Assembly (NCBI RefSeq): GCF_030362835.1
Contig: NZ_JAUCGQ010000001.1
Span: 1,963,461-2,027,460 of the forward strand
Reading direction: 5' to 3'
Source of the DNA: Cellulomonas alba
GTDB taxonomy: Bacteria; Actinomycetota; Actinomycetes; Actinomycetales; Cellulomonadaceae
Length of the DNA: 64,000 nt
Positions 9,001 through 16,941 of this stretch are shown piece after piece. The stretch's first letter is position 1. Each line of letters opens with the position of its first letter. The notes beneath the pieces were generated by a model. That model saw only the letters and a program-made list of their open reading frames with translations, searched no databases and was not told the DNA's origin. The position numbers were made by a program, and so were the translations under genes.

Positions 9001-9934
9001 GTCCGACGACCCACGTCGAGAGGTCGGTCAGCGACGAGTAGTCGCCGCGGAACGTGGTGCCGTCCGGCTGCACCCCGTACCCGGCGGCGATGCCGGCGAC
9101 GTGCGTGCCGTGGCCCACGTTGTCCGACGTGGTCGGAGCGTCGATCGGGTTGGGGTCCGGCGTGGGGACCGTGGTGGCGCCCGGCAGCTGGGAGCTGGGG
9201 TCGGCGTCGTAGTTCGGGCCCGCGAAGTCGTAGCCGCCGGCGAACTTGGCGGGGTCGAAGGAGCCCGCGGGGATCGGCTGCGTGCCGTCCTTGCCGTACG
9301 CCGCCTGGTACGCCGCGACCGTGCCTGCGCCGCCGAAGTCGGCGTGCGTGTAGTCGAGGCCGGTGTCGATGATGCCGATCCGGACGCCCTTGCCCGTGAC
9401 GCCCGTGTCCTGCCAGGTCTGCAGGGCGCGCGTGAAGGTGTCGGTGTTCTTGGTCGCGGCCTCCTTGGGGACCACGCGGTAGACGGCCACCACGTCAGGC
9501 GACGCGGCGAGCTCGCTGACCTGCGCGGCGTCGCCCGTGACGAGCGTTCCGGCGACGAGGTTCGTGGTGGTGCCGAGGCGCTTCGGCGTGGCGGAGCGCG
9601 CGTTCGCACGGGTCGCCTTCGTCGGGACGACGTCGGCGGCGACGTCCTGGGTCGTCGCGGCAGCCGCCTTGACGGCCTTCGGGCTGCCTCCGGCGGCGGC
9701 GACCTGCGCGCCCGACCTGGTGTCGAGCTGGACGAACGCCGTGACGTGGCCCTTCGCGGTGAGCAGGCCGTCGTGCACCTTCGCCACCGCGGCCCGGTCG
9801 AGCTTCGCCGAGTCGCCCGCGTGCGGTGGTGGCGGTGTCGGAGGGGCGGCGGACGCGGCCTGCGCGCCGAGCACGGCGGTGCCGAGGGCGACGGACAGTG
9901 CGGTGGCGGAGGCGATCAGACGGCGACGTGGCAT
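6053..9934 (-). CDS. Large secreted subtilisin-like serine protease (S8) with Ig-like C-terminus
   Basis: A 1293-residue secreted protease. It has a Sec signal peptide (about 1-30, cleavage near ASAA), an I9-like propeptide, then an S8 catalytic domain with Asp190 (IIDTGLD), His275 (GHGTHVAG), oxyanion Asn (SSGNSGD) and Ser620 (SGTSMAAPHV). A protease-associated (PA) insertion sits between His and Ser (about 440-560). After the catalytic domain come a fibronectin-like segment, an Asp-rich DVDGDGTDD stretch that may bind calcium, and two or three Ig-like repeats (about 1090-1293). AGGGGAA precedes the ATG. The architecture resembles lactocepin/C5a-peptidase-type subtilases. The only gene in its transcription unit; no LPXTG anchor is seen. 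Confidence 0.93.
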   Translation of the reverse strand: MPRRRLIASATALSVALGTAVLGAQAASAAPPTPPPPHAGDSAKLDRAAVAKVHDGLLTAKGHVTAFVQLDTRSGAQVAAAGGSPKAVKAAAATTQDVAADVVPTKATRANARSATPKRLGTTTNLVAGTLVTGDAAQVSELAASPDVVAVYRVVPKEAATKNTDTFTRALQTWQDTGVTGKGVRIGIIDTGLDYTHADFGGAGTVAAYQAAYGKDGTQPIPAGSFDPAKFAGGYDFAGPNYDADPSSQLPGATTVPTPDPNPIDAPTTSDNVGHGTHVAGIAAGYGVQPDGTTFRGDYSSLTDLSTWVVGPGAAPSAELYSLKVFGDIGGVTNLVTLALDRAADPNGDGDLSDRFDVLNMSLGSSGSPADDPDNLLVDQLTQLGTVVTISSGNSGDVTDIGGSPGNSPSAITVANSVGDPQTHDGIDVTAASDSSLLGLHAAQNSTSYTGPDVTAPVAYVGARFDGCAKFTADQAATVKGKIAYLWWDDDDTTRVCGSAARFNNAQAAGAVGVLLPSSVTVFSAGILGNTGIPGAQMTRPTTEALLPEIEAGTLSVKIGPSLAGAVTESVVGDALNPSSSRGVHGSLGLGKPDVAAPGTDIQSAGSGTGNQSETLSGTSMAAPHVAGIAALVRAAHPSWEPTQVKAAIVNTATHDVWTGPHQTGTAYGPQRVGSGRVDARDAVGTSVLAYDTQTPEATSVSFGVVDVGATTVTRKKTVTVKNLGTTSARYSTSFVASQTSGASVSVSPASFTLAAGRSTIVTLTFTADPAKLVRQNDPTSADVQDGVPREYVAETAGRLVLTSSSQQLRVPVEAAPRLVSSLSAKPVTFASRAAATAGLALTGRGVASGGWYSLTTPLVLGATSPRLEDDPSLVTSPSVRRSADIRYVGWASTAPAVEAAGGDAADGLLGIGIATDGDWADLVSGGATASTFQPVIDIDVDGDGTDDLETVVQKLADEADVTVAATFDDATGDVVGVELVNEFAGDVESGIFDNNVLVAPIPLSAIPAGSTPRITVSTYSGYAQNDTGLLDSARPFTVDPYDPPFWFENDIEGTFSTLGDGGTVIPVHRGTGATTGRLLVLQHGNADARSRAQVVRVTVPAAKPTSTTLAVSGGGTAGSPVHLRATVAPSVAGSVTFLDGSTTLATTAVNHGRADATVRLGAGRHAVSAVFTPSDPAYAGSTSRTVTVKVAKSASATSVHLSRSSVPAGAAVAATVPVRGWTVAPSGTVQLREGSTVLGTGTLTVSGLTGTATIDLPRTLKPGSHRLTAVYAGSADVAGSQATATLTVHAAS

Positions 9935-9964
9935 GAACTTCCCCTGGCTCGTGCGAATCGACTA

Positions 9965-9996
9965 GCGCGCCGAGTCACGACGTCGTGACGGCGCGC
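9965..9996. promoter_or_regulatory. Long palindrome upstream of the subtilase gene
   Basis: GCGCGCCG-AG-TCACGA / TCGTGA-CGGCGCGC, an inverted repeat broken by a 2-nt bulge, 31 nt upstream of the subtilase ATG. Just beyond it (about 10009-10020) lies the near-palindrome TACTGACCAGTTA. Either could be an operator for the protease; the first could also terminate the merR transcript, which reads into it. Confidence 0.5.
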
Positions 9997-10099
9997 CCGG
10001 TGCACGTTACTGACCAGTTACCCCATTTGCCAGATCCCGGCCGGAATGGGCGGTGCGTCGGATCTCGGGCAGTCCTGCCGGGTCGCTGCGTCGGCGACC

Positions 10100-10498
10100 T
10101 CAGACGCGCGCGGGCACGGGTGTCGGCTCGAGGTCGGCCGCGGCGGCCTCGGCGCGCTCGAGGAACGAGCACAGCGTCGCGCGGCTGCGCGACAGGCAGG
10201 CGATCCGCTCGTCGAGGCCCTCGAGCTCGGTGTGCAGCAGCTCGGCGACGGATCGCGGGCAGGCGGCGACGAGCTCGTCGTCGGGCACGTTCTCGAGGTC
10301 GAGCAGCACCTTGACGAGCCGGGTGGGGACGCCCGCGCGGACGAGGCCCGCCACGCGGACGGCGCGCTCGGCGTCGGCCTCGTCGTACGTCCGGTACGCG
10401 TTGGCCGCACGGCCCGGCGCCAGCAGCCCCTGCGCCTCGTAGTGCCGCAGCATGCGGGTCGAGACACCGGTCCTGCTCGCGAGCTCACCGATCTTCAT
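10100..10498 (-). CDS. MerR-family transcriptional regulator
   Basis: A 132-residue MerR-type regulator: winged HTH at the N-terminus (MKIGELASRTGVSTRMLRHYE, then the NAYRTYDE wing), a dimerisation helix and a short C-terminal effector region without the Cys cluster of metal sensors, so the ligand is probably an organic compound. I took the ATG at 10498, preceded by AAGGGGA, rather than the longer frame that runs through the divergent MFS gene. Divergently oriented to that MFS gene across a 49-bp region carrying a MerR-style promoter, so it very likely controls it. Confidence 0.92.
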   Translation of the reverse strand: MKIGELASRTGVSTRMLRHYEAQGLLAPGRAANAYRTYDEADAERAVRVAGLVRAGVPTRLVKVLLDLENVPDDELVAACPRSVAELLHTELEGLDERIACLSRSRATLCSFLERAEAAAADLEPTPVPARV

Positions 10499-10508
10499 CG
10501 CGTTCCCC

Positions 10509-10540
10509 TTGACCTTGACACTGATGTCAATCCCTAGCGT
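10509..10540 (+). promoter_or_regulatory. MerR-type promoter/operator for the MFS gene
   Basis: -35 TTGACC (10509-10514) and -10 TAGCGT (10535-10540) are separated by 20 bp, the over-long spacer expected for MerR-activated promoters. An inverted repeat TTGACA-CTGA-TGTCAA (10515-10530) fills the spacer. Transcription would start within 1-2 nt of the MFS ATG at 10548, giving a leaderless mRNA. Confidence 0.7.
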
Positions 10541-10547
10541 CGACGGC

Positions 10548-11807
10548 ATGCCCCTTCTTCCCTGGCCGAGCCTGCTGGTCCTCGGCGGCGCGACGTTCGC
10601 GATGGTGAGCGCCGAGATGCTGCCGACCGCCGTCCTGACACCCATGAGCACCGACCTCGGCGTCAGCACGGCGCGCGGCGGCGCGCTCGTGGCGGTGTGG
10701 GCCGCGACGGTCGTCGTCACGACGTTCCCGCTGGCGCGCCTCACGCGGCGCCACGAGCGCCGGGCCGTGATCGCTGCGGCACTGCTGGCGCTCGGTGCGT
10801 CCGCGGTGCTGACCGCGCTCGCGCCGGGCTACGACGTCGCGCTGGTCAGCCGGGTGCTCGGCGCGGCGGCGTGCGGGCTGCTCTGGTCCGCGGTCAACGC
10901 GCACGTCGCGGACCTCGTCGACGAGCGGCTGCTCGCGCGGGCGGTCGCGGTGGTGCTCGGTGGGGCCACGCTCGGCATGGTGCTCGGCGCTCCCGTCGCG
11001 AGCCTCGTGGCGCGGGTCGCGTCGTGGCGGGTGGCCTTCGGGCTGCTGGCCGGGGCGACGGTCGTGGCGGCGGTGCTGGTCCGGGCCGTGGTCCAGGGGA
11101 CGGCGGGCGCCGCGGGCAGCCGCGCCGGGGGCGCGGACGACGACTCGGCCGCACCTGCCGCCCTCGACGCACCGGCGGCGGGGGCCGGTCGCGGTCTACG
11201 GACCGTGGTGGCGGTGTCGGCACTCGTCGGGCTCGTGCTCGTCGGCCACTTCGCGGCGTACACGTTCATCACGCGGCTCGTCGCGCCGACCGCCGACGCG
11301 CTCCCGGGGGGTGTCAGCGGGCTGCTGCTCCTGTTCGGCGGCACCTCCGCGCTCGCGGTCGTGCTCGTCGGCCGGTTCGGGGACCGCCGCCTGCACGCGG
11401 CCCTCGTGGGGGCGGGCGTGGCCGTGGGCCTCGCGCTCGCGAGCCTCCTGGTCGTCGGCGCGCACCCCGTGGTGACCGTGCTGCTCGTCGCGGCCTGGGG
11501 GCTCGCGTCGGGCGCGCTCCCGCCGCTCGCGCAGCCGACGATCCTGCGCGTGGCCGGCCCGGCGCACCGCGCGACCGCCGGGACCGTCATCCCGGTCGTG
11601 TTCAACCTCGGGATCGCGGTCGGGGCGGCGGCGGGCAGCGCGCTCGTGGCCGGCGCCGGCCCGGACGCCGTGCCGGTGCCCGCCGCGGCAGTCGCGATCG
11701 TGGCGAGCCTCGGTCTCGTCCGCGTGCTGCGACCCGCGCCACGTCGCTCCGCGTCGGTCACCCGGGCGCGCGGCGCGGCGAGCGTGCCGGCCGCGTGCCC
11801 GGGGTGA
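10548..11807 (+). CDS. MFS efflux transporter, DHA1 type
   Basis: A 419-residue, 12-helix major facilitator protein of the drug:H+ antiporter-1 group (resembling Cmx/AraJ-like exporters). The N-terminal half has SAEMLPTAVLTPMSTDLGVS and ARLTRRHERR at the first cytoplasmic loop. A central Ala/Gly-rich cytoplasmic loop (about 185-220) separates the two six-helix halves. The gene has no Shine-Dalgarno sequence; the ATG lies at the predicted transcription start, so translation is probably leaderless. Control by the divergent MerR protein suggests export of the compound that MerR senses; the substrate cannot be read from sequence. Confidence 0.9.
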   Translation: MPLLPWPSLLVLGGATFAMVSAEMLPTAVLTPMSTDLGVSTARGGALVAVWAATVVVTTFPLARLTRRHERRAVIAAALLALGASAVLTALAPGYDVALVSRVLGAAACGLLWSAVNAHVADLVDERLLARAVAVVLGGATLGMVLGAPVASLVARVASWRVAFGLLAGATVVAAVLVRAVVQGTAGAAGSRAGGADDDSAAPAALDAPAAGAGRGLRTVVAVSALVGLVLVGHFAAYTFITRLVAPTADALPGGVSGLLLLFGGTSALAVVLVGRFGDRRLHAALVGAGVAVGLALASLLVVGAHPVVTVLLVAAWGLASGALPPLAQPTILRVAGPAHRATAGTVIPVVFNLGIAVGAAAGSALVAGAGPDAVPVPAAAVAIVASLGLVRVLRPAPRRSASVTRARGAASVPAACPG

Positions 11808-11814
11808 GCCCGCG

Positions 11815-14136
11815 TCAGGCCGGGACCGTCTCCCCGTCCGGCGCGGCCGGCGTCGCCTCGGCGTGCACGACGTACGGACGCGGCAGCTTCTCGCCCTCCA
11901 CGTCGACGTCCGGCAGCACCCGGTCGAGCCAGCGCGGCAGCCACCACGCCTTGTCGCCCATCAGGTAGAGCAGCGCCGGGATGAGCGCCATCCGCACGAC
12001 GAACGCGTCGAGCACGACGGCCGCGGCCAGCGCGAAGCCCATCGACTTGATGATCGGCTCGTCCATCAGGATGAAGGCCGCGAACACCGCCGTCATGATC
12101 GTGGCCGCCGCCGCGACGACGCGCGCCGACTGGCGGAACCCGTCGACCACCGCGTCGCGCATCGCCATGCCGTGCACGTGCGCCTCGCGGACGCGCGTCA
12201 CGAGGAACACCTGGTAGTCCATCGCGAGGCCGAACACGATGCCGATGAGGAACACCGGCATGAAGCTGATGATCGGCGCGCCCTCGACCAGGCCGCCGGT
12301 GCCCTTCTGGAACGCCTGCACGGTGACGCCGAGCGTCGCGAGGATCGACAGCAGGAACCCGAGCGTCGCGGTGAGCGGCACGAGGATCGACCGGAACACG
12401 AGCACGAGCAGCACGAACGCGAGGCCGATGACGATGGCGAGGTACACGGGCAGCGCCGCACCGAGCTTGTCGGAGACGTCGGTCTGGATCGCGGTCAGGC
12501 CGGTGACGCCGATCGTCGTGCCGGTCTTCTGCTCGATCGACGCCTGCTGGTCGCGCAGCTTGCCGAGCAGGGTCGACGTCGCGGTGTCGTCCGGGCCGGT
12601 GGTCGGCTGGATGAGCACCTGGGCGCCCGTGCCGTCGGCGTTCTGGCCGACGACCTGCGCGTTCGCCACACCCGGCTGGCCAGAGGCCCACGCGACGACG
12701 CCGCCGAACGCGGCCGGCCGGTCCGCGGCGTCGACCGAGCGCGCGTCGACGACCACGAGCAGCGGGCCCTCGCGGCCCGGGCCGAACGCCTCGCTCATCA
12801 GGTCGGACGCCCGGCGCGCCGAGGTGTCGGACGACGCGGTCGAGTCGCTCGGCAGAGCCAGGTGCAGGTCGCGGGCCGGCAGCGCGAGCGCCCCGAGGAG
12901 CACCACCGCGAGCAGCGCGACGGGGATGGGCCAGCGCCGGACGAACCGCGCCCAGCGCGTGCCGTTGTTGATGACGCGGCCGTCGGCCTCGCGCTTCGGC
13001 TCGTCCTTGCGCACCCGCCCGGCGAACGCCTTCGACTTGAGCATGCCGAGGATCGCCGGCAGCAGGGTCAGCGCGACGAGGACCGCGACGAGCACGGTGG
13101 CCGCCGCGGCGATGCCCATCGCGCCGAGGAAGGGGATGCCGACCACCGAGAGGAACGCGAGCGCGATCAGCACCGTGAGGCCCGCGAACACGACCGCCGT
13201 CCCCGCCGTGCCGACCGCGATGCCGATGGCCTCCTGCCGGTCGCCGTTCGTGCGCTCCAGCTCGGAGCGGTACCGCGCGAGGATGAACAGCGTGTAGTCG
13301 ATGCCGACCGCCAGGCCGATCATCGTCGCGAGCAGCGGCGTCGTCGCCGTGATGTCCATGAACCGCGTGAGGATCTCGATGCCGCCCACGCCGACGCCCA
13401 CGCCGACGAGGGCCGTGAGGATGGGCAGGCCCGCGGCGACGAGCGAGCCGAAGGTGAGGAGCAGCACGCCGAGCGCGATCGCGACGCCGACGACCTCGGC
13501 CGAGCCGCCCGCCTCGAAGCCGGCCTGCGCACCGGTGCCGTTCGCCTCGGCCGTCAGGCCCGCCGCGCGCGTCTTCGCGAGGGCGTCGTCGAGGGCCACG
13601 TGCGTCGCGTCCGCGACGTCGGCCTGCGTCTCGACGGCGAAGTCGAACGAGATCGTGCCGGTGCGGCCGTCCTGCGAGAGCGGTGACAGCGCCTGCGCGT
13701 TGGCCTCCGCCTGCTGCTGGGTCATGCCCGCCGCGACCGATGCCTGGACGAGCTGCTGCGCCTGCGCGGCCGAGGCCTCGACGGGGCCCGCGATCCGGTC
13801 CGCGGACGCGAGCTGCGGCAGCGCCCGCAGGTCACCGACGAGCGCGGCGACCGCGCCCGCGTACGGCGCGTCGGCGAGGCTCTTGCCCTGAGGCGCCGCG
13901 ACGACGACGTTGACGTTGACCTCGTTCGCGGCGTCGACGGCGTGCGGGAACAGCTCCTTCTGCAGGTCGGCCGCCCGCTCCGAGGGGATGCCCGGGATCG
14001 ACAGCGTGTTCGTCATCGGCTTGTGCAGCGCGCCGGCGAGACCACCGACGGCGACGAGGAGCACGAGCCACCCCACGACGAAGGCGGGCCAGCGCCGGTA
14101 GGCGGTGCGGCCGAGGCGGTGCAGCAGGGTGGCCAT
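11815..14136 (-). CDS. MmpL-family RND transporter
   Basis: A 773-residue RND permease of the MmpL type, with twelve predicted membrane helices in two halves and two large extracytoplasmic loops (about residues 35-195 and 410-550). Hallmarks are GIPSERAADLQKELFP early in loop 1, the GLAVGIDYTLFILARYR helix-4 motif with the proton-relay Asp-Tyr pair, and GLAMDYQVFLVTRVRE in the second half. MmpL proteins export lipids, siderophores or drugs. GGAG precedes the ATG by 7 nt. It follows the tetR gene by 88 nt on the same strand, probably one regulated operon. Confidence 0.94.
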   Translation of the reverse strand: MATLLHRLGRTAYRRWPAFVVGWLVLLVAVGGLAGALHKPMTNTLSIPGIPSERAADLQKELFPHAVDAANEVNVNVVVAAPQGKSLADAPYAGAVAALVGDLRALPQLASADRIAGPVEASAAQAQQLVQASVAAGMTQQQAEANAQALSPLSQDGRTGTISFDFAVETQADVADATHVALDDALAKTRAAGLTAEANGTGAQAGFEAGGSAEVVGVAIALGVLLLTFGSLVAAGLPILTALVGVGVGVGGIEILTRFMDITATTPLLATMIGLAVGIDYTLFILARYRSELERTNGDRQEAIGIAVGTAGTAVVFAGLTVLIALAFLSVVGIPFLGAMGIAAAATVLVAVLVALTLLPAILGMLKSKAFAGRVRKDEPKREADGRVINNGTRWARFVRRWPIPVALLAVVLLGALALPARDLHLALPSDSTASSDTSARRASDLMSEAFGPGREGPLLVVVDARSVDAADRPAAFGGVVAWASGQPGVANAQVVGQNADGTGAQVLIQPTTGPDDTATSTLLGKLRDQQASIEQKTGTTIGVTGLTAIQTDVSDKLGAALPVYLAIVIGLAFVLLVLVFRSILVPLTATLGFLLSILATLGVTVQAFQKGTGGLVEGAPIISFMPVFLIGIVFGLAMDYQVFLVTRVREAHVHGMAMRDAVVDGFRQSARVVAAAATIMTAVFAAFILMDEPIIKSMGFALAAAVVLDAFVVRMALIPALLYLMGDKAWWLPRWLDRVLPDVDVEGEKLPRPYVVHAEATPAAPDGETVPA

Positions 14137-14224
14137 GAGGAGCTCCGGGGGTTCTCGTCGCGTGGTGCGTCGTGGGGTGAAGGGTGGGTCGGGTGTCGCC
14201 GCGAGCGTGGCGAGCCGGTGGGCG

Positions 14225-14824
14225 TCAGGCGAAGAGCTCGGCGGCCGCGTGCAGCGTCGCGTCGAAGAGCTCGGCGAGCGTGCGGCTCTCCTCCGGCGCG
14301 AGGAACTGGTCGATCGAGGCGTCGAAGACCGTGACGAGGAGCTTGACCGCGAGCCGGGCGCGCTCCGCGCCGAAGCCGTCGCCCTCGCGTTCGAGGATCA
14401 GTGCGACGAGGTCCTCCGACGCCTGGTGGAACCGCGCGTGCTCGGCCTGCGCGGCGCGCGGTTCGTGCGCCAGGACGGCGCGTGTCGTGCGCAGCAGGTC
14501 CGGGTCGATCTCGTCCGGGAACGCCGTGAGGGCGCTCCCCAGGTGGACGACGTCGTCGAGGAGCCGGCCCGTCGGCCCCCCCGCGCGGAACGCGTCGACG
14601 GCGGCTCGCGTGCGCGGGTCGTCCTCGTCGGGGCGGCACGGCACCGCCAGGACGGCCTCGAGCTTGCTCGGGACGTGGTTGAACACGGTGCGGCGGGACA
14701 GCCCGACGGTCGCGGCGAGCTCGTCCATGGTCCAGCCGTCGAGGCCGCGCTCGAGGGTCAGGCGTTGGGCGCCGGCGACGACCCGACGGGCCGTCACGGC
14801 GCGACGGTCGGTGGGTGCGGGCAC
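14225..14824 (-). CDS. TetR-family repressor of the mmpL operon
   Basis: A 199-residue TetR regulator: N-terminal HTH (about residues 8-55, with TMDELAATVGLSRRTVFNHV) and a helical ligand domain. I chose the GTG at 14824 because a promoter with -10 CATACG ends 8 nt upstream, giving a nearly leaderless message, and because the homology starts there. The promoter is overlapped by a perfect 8-bp inverted repeat (14837-14859), so the protein probably represses itself and the downstream mmpL. Confidence 0.9.
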   Translation of the reverse strand: MPAPTDRRAVTARRVVAGAQRLTLERGLDGWTMDELAATVGLSRRTVFNHVPSKLEAVLAVPCRPDEDDPRTRAAVDAFRAGGPTGRLLDDVVHLGSALTAFPDEIDPDLLRTTRAVLAHEPRAAQAEHARFHQASEDLVALILEREGDGFGAERARLAVKLLVTVFDASIDQFLAPEESRTLAELFDATLHAAAELFA

Positions 14825-14831
14825 CGGGCGA

Positions 14832-14861
14832 CCGTATGCACTCTGGGTCCGAGAGTGCAAA
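14832..14861 (-). promoter_or_regulatory. Promoter with TetR operator for tetR-mmpL
   Basis: Perfect inverted repeat TGCACTCT-N7-AGAGTGCA at 14837-14859. On the minus strand the -35 TTGCAC and -10 CATACG (16-bp spacer) lie on its two arms. Occupancy would block RNA polymerase. Confidence 0.75.
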
Positions 14862-14891
14862 CGCGGGCCCACGGGCCGGGTGCGTGCGCGG

Positions 14892-16769
14892 TCACCCGAA
14901 CGTGAACGAGTAGAGCTCCACACCCGGGTCGGCGGTCAGCTCGACCGTCCCGCGCCTGGGGCCGCCCGCGTCGACCACGGGGTAGGACCTGGGCTCGCCG
15001 TCGACCGCGATCGTCCGCGACGAGGCCACTGCACCCGACGCGTCGCGCACGGTGACGCGGACGTTCCCCGCGCCGCCGAGGACCGACTGCACGAGCGTCG
15101 CGTGGTAGCGCAGCCGTGCCTCCGCGGCGTCGCCCGCGGTCGCGCCCTGCTGGTCGGTCGTCCACGCGCCGCCCAGCGCGACCGTGTCGGGGGGCTGGTC
15201 GGCAGGGAGCGAGTACGTGCCTGCGCCGTCGTGGTACGCGCCCGCGACGTTGCTCCGCTTGCCGATGCCGAGGAACGTCTCGGGAGTCGTGGCCGAGCGC
15301 GGCGTGGTGTCGGCGACGTCGGTCGGCGCGGGGAGCCTGAGGCTCGGGTCAGCCTGCTCCAGGAGGTCGCGGATCAGCTGCTCCGTGGTCGCGTACCCGC
15401 CCTCTCCCTGCGAGATCTGACGCACCGTGCCGCGCGCGTCCACGAGGTAGCTCGCGGGCCAGTACCGGTTCCGGTAGGCGGTCCAGGTCGCGTAGCCGTT
15501 GTCCTGCGCGACGGGGTACGTGATCCCGAGCCGGCGAGCGCCCTCGGTGACGTTGCGGGTCTCACGCTCGAACGCGTACTCCGGGGTGTGCACTCCGACG
15601 ACGACGAGGCCGGCCTTCGCGTACGTCCGGTACCACGCCTCGACGTGCGGCACCGAGCGCTGGCAGTTGATGCATGAGTAGGCCCAGAAGTCGATCAGCA
15701 CGACCTTGCCGCGCAGCTGCGCGAGGTCGACCGGTGGCGAGCCGATCCAGTGGTCGATGCCCTGGAGGGCAGGCGCCGGCCCGCAGTCCTGCAGCGTGGG
15801 CGAGTCGTTGTCGCACCGGCTCAGCCCGGCGTTCTCGCTGGTCACGAGGCCGCCGAGGTTGAGGCTTCGCCGGACCGTGCCGTTCGCGGCGACCTTCGAC
15901 TGGAGCGTGTCGGTGTACCCGGGCAGTGCACGCTGCACCGCGTCGGTGACGTTGAACGCCAGCGCGGCCGCGAGCGCGAGCATGAGCGCGCCGGCGACGA
16001 CCCGCACGGTCCGCTCGTGCGTGCGAAACACGGCGATCCGCTCGGCGGCGCGGCGCCCCGCGAGCGCGAGCAGCAGCAGCGGGATCGCCGCGCCCACGGC
16101 GAACGAGACCGTCAGGACGACGGTCCCGACCCCGACCGATCCCGTGGCGCCGGCGACGGTGATCGCGGCGAGCACGGGGCCGGCGCACGGCACGTAGACC
16201 GCCCCGAGGCCGAGCCCGAGCACGAAACCCCCGCGGCCCGAGCCCGGCGCGCGCCTCGGGGCTAGACGCGCGAACGGGCGCTCGACGACCGCCTCGAGGC
16301 GTGGGACGAGAAGGGCGAGGCCGAGGAGGGCCAGCACCGCGATGCCCGCCCACCGCAGCAGGTCCTCAGGCAGTCCGAGCGCGTGGAGGAGCAACGTCCC
16401 GACGAGCGTGACGAGCGTGAAGCTCGTGACGAGCCCCGCGATGACGAGGTACGGGCGGCCGCCGCGCGGCTTCTCCTGCCGCCCGGTCGTCACGGTCCGC
16501 TGCAGGGCGCTCGGCTGCAGGGCGCTCGGCACGGGCCCCGGAGCCGGGCGCGTCCCCGCGCCGGCCGCTACGTGGTTGCCCGCGAGGAAGGCCGGCTGCG
16601 CCAGCGCGCCCACCGTCACTGCTGCCTCGCCCCGCGACACGGCGGGCGTGCGTGCGCCCTGCACGCCGCCCGCGAGGAACACCACGGGGAGCACGGGGAG
16701 GATGCACGGCGAGATGCCGGTGATCAGGCCTCCGACGACACCGACGATCGCGAGCGTGAGCAGACTCAT
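14892..16769 (-). CDS. dipZ: DipZ: CcdA-thioredoxin fusion, membrane thiol-disulfide oxidoreductase
   Basis: A 625-residue fusion carrying reducing equivalents across the membrane to extracytoplasmic thiols. The N-terminal CcdA domain (about 1-290) has the paired cysteines C22 (GISPCILP) and C195 (YVPCAGP). It is followed by a TlpA-like thioredoxin domain with the DipZ motif SCINCQ (C366/C369) and the [11 protein letters not shown] segment, then a C-terminal carbohydrate-binding-like beta domain (about 490-625). An about 40-residue Ala/Pro-rich insertion follows the first helices. The ATG at 16769 sits at the start of a predicted SigK transcript, with no clear ribosome site, so it is probably leaderless. 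Its partner is the divergent fasciclin lipoprotein. Confidence 0.95.
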   Translation of the reverse strand: MSLLTLAIVGVVGGLITGISPCILPVLPVVFLAGGVQGARTPAVSRGEAAVTVGALAQPAFLAGNHVAAGAGTRPAPGPVPSALQPSALQRTVTTGRQEKPRGGRPYLVIAGLVTSFTLVTLVGTLLLHALGLPEDLLRWAGIAVLALLGLALLVPRLEAVVERPFARLAPRRAPGSGRGGFVLGLGLGAVYVPCAGPVLAAITVAGATGSVGVGTVVLTVSFAVGAAIPLLLLALAGRRAAERIAVFRTHERTVRVVAGALMLALAAALAFNVTDAVQRALPGYTDTLQSKVAANGTVRRSLNLGGLVTSENAGLSRCDNDSPTLQDCGPAPALQGIDHWIGSPPVDLAQLRGKVVLIDFWAYSCINCQRSVPHVEAWYRTYAKAGLVVVGVHTPEYAFERETRNVTEGARRLGITYPVAQDNGYATWTAYRNRYWPASYLVDARGTVRQISQGEGGYATTEQLIRDLLEQADPSLRLPAPTDVADTTPRSATTPETFLGIGKRSNVAGAYHDGAGTYSLPADQPPDTVALGGAWTTDQQGATAGDAAEARLRYHATLVQSVLGGAGNVRVTVRDASGAVASSRTIAVDGEPRSYPVVDAGGPRRGTVELTADPGVELYSFTFG

Positions 16770-16776
16770 GCCCCCG

Positions 16777-16803
16777 GTTCGCTGCGGAGCGCCGCGCGGA
16801 TGG
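16777..16803 (-). promoter_or_regulatory. SigK-type promoter for dipZ
   Basis: Minus-strand -35 CCATCC (16803-16798), 15-bp spacer, -10 GCGAAC (16782-16777). This closely matches the mycobacterial SigK pattern CCATCC/CCGAAT. The expected start site is at about 16770, adjoining the dipZ ATG. Confidence 0.75.
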
Positions 16804-16863
16804 GTGCGACCGCCTCGTTGCGAGGCGCCGCCCGGGCATCGCCGGGTCCGCAGGAAGACGCAG

Positions 16864-16890
16864 CCATCCGCGACGGCGCCGGTTCCGAAC
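16864..16890 (+). promoter_or_regulatory. SigK-type promoter for the fasciclin lipoprotein
   Basis: -35 CCATCC (16864-16869), 15-bp spacer, -10 CCGAAC (16885-16890). The expected start at about 16897 leaves a 45-nt leader with GAGGAG before the ATG at 16942. Confidence 0.8.
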
Positions 16891-16941
16891 TCCTCACGAC
16901 GCCCCGGTGGGGCGCGTACCCGAACGGACCGAGGAGTCGAC

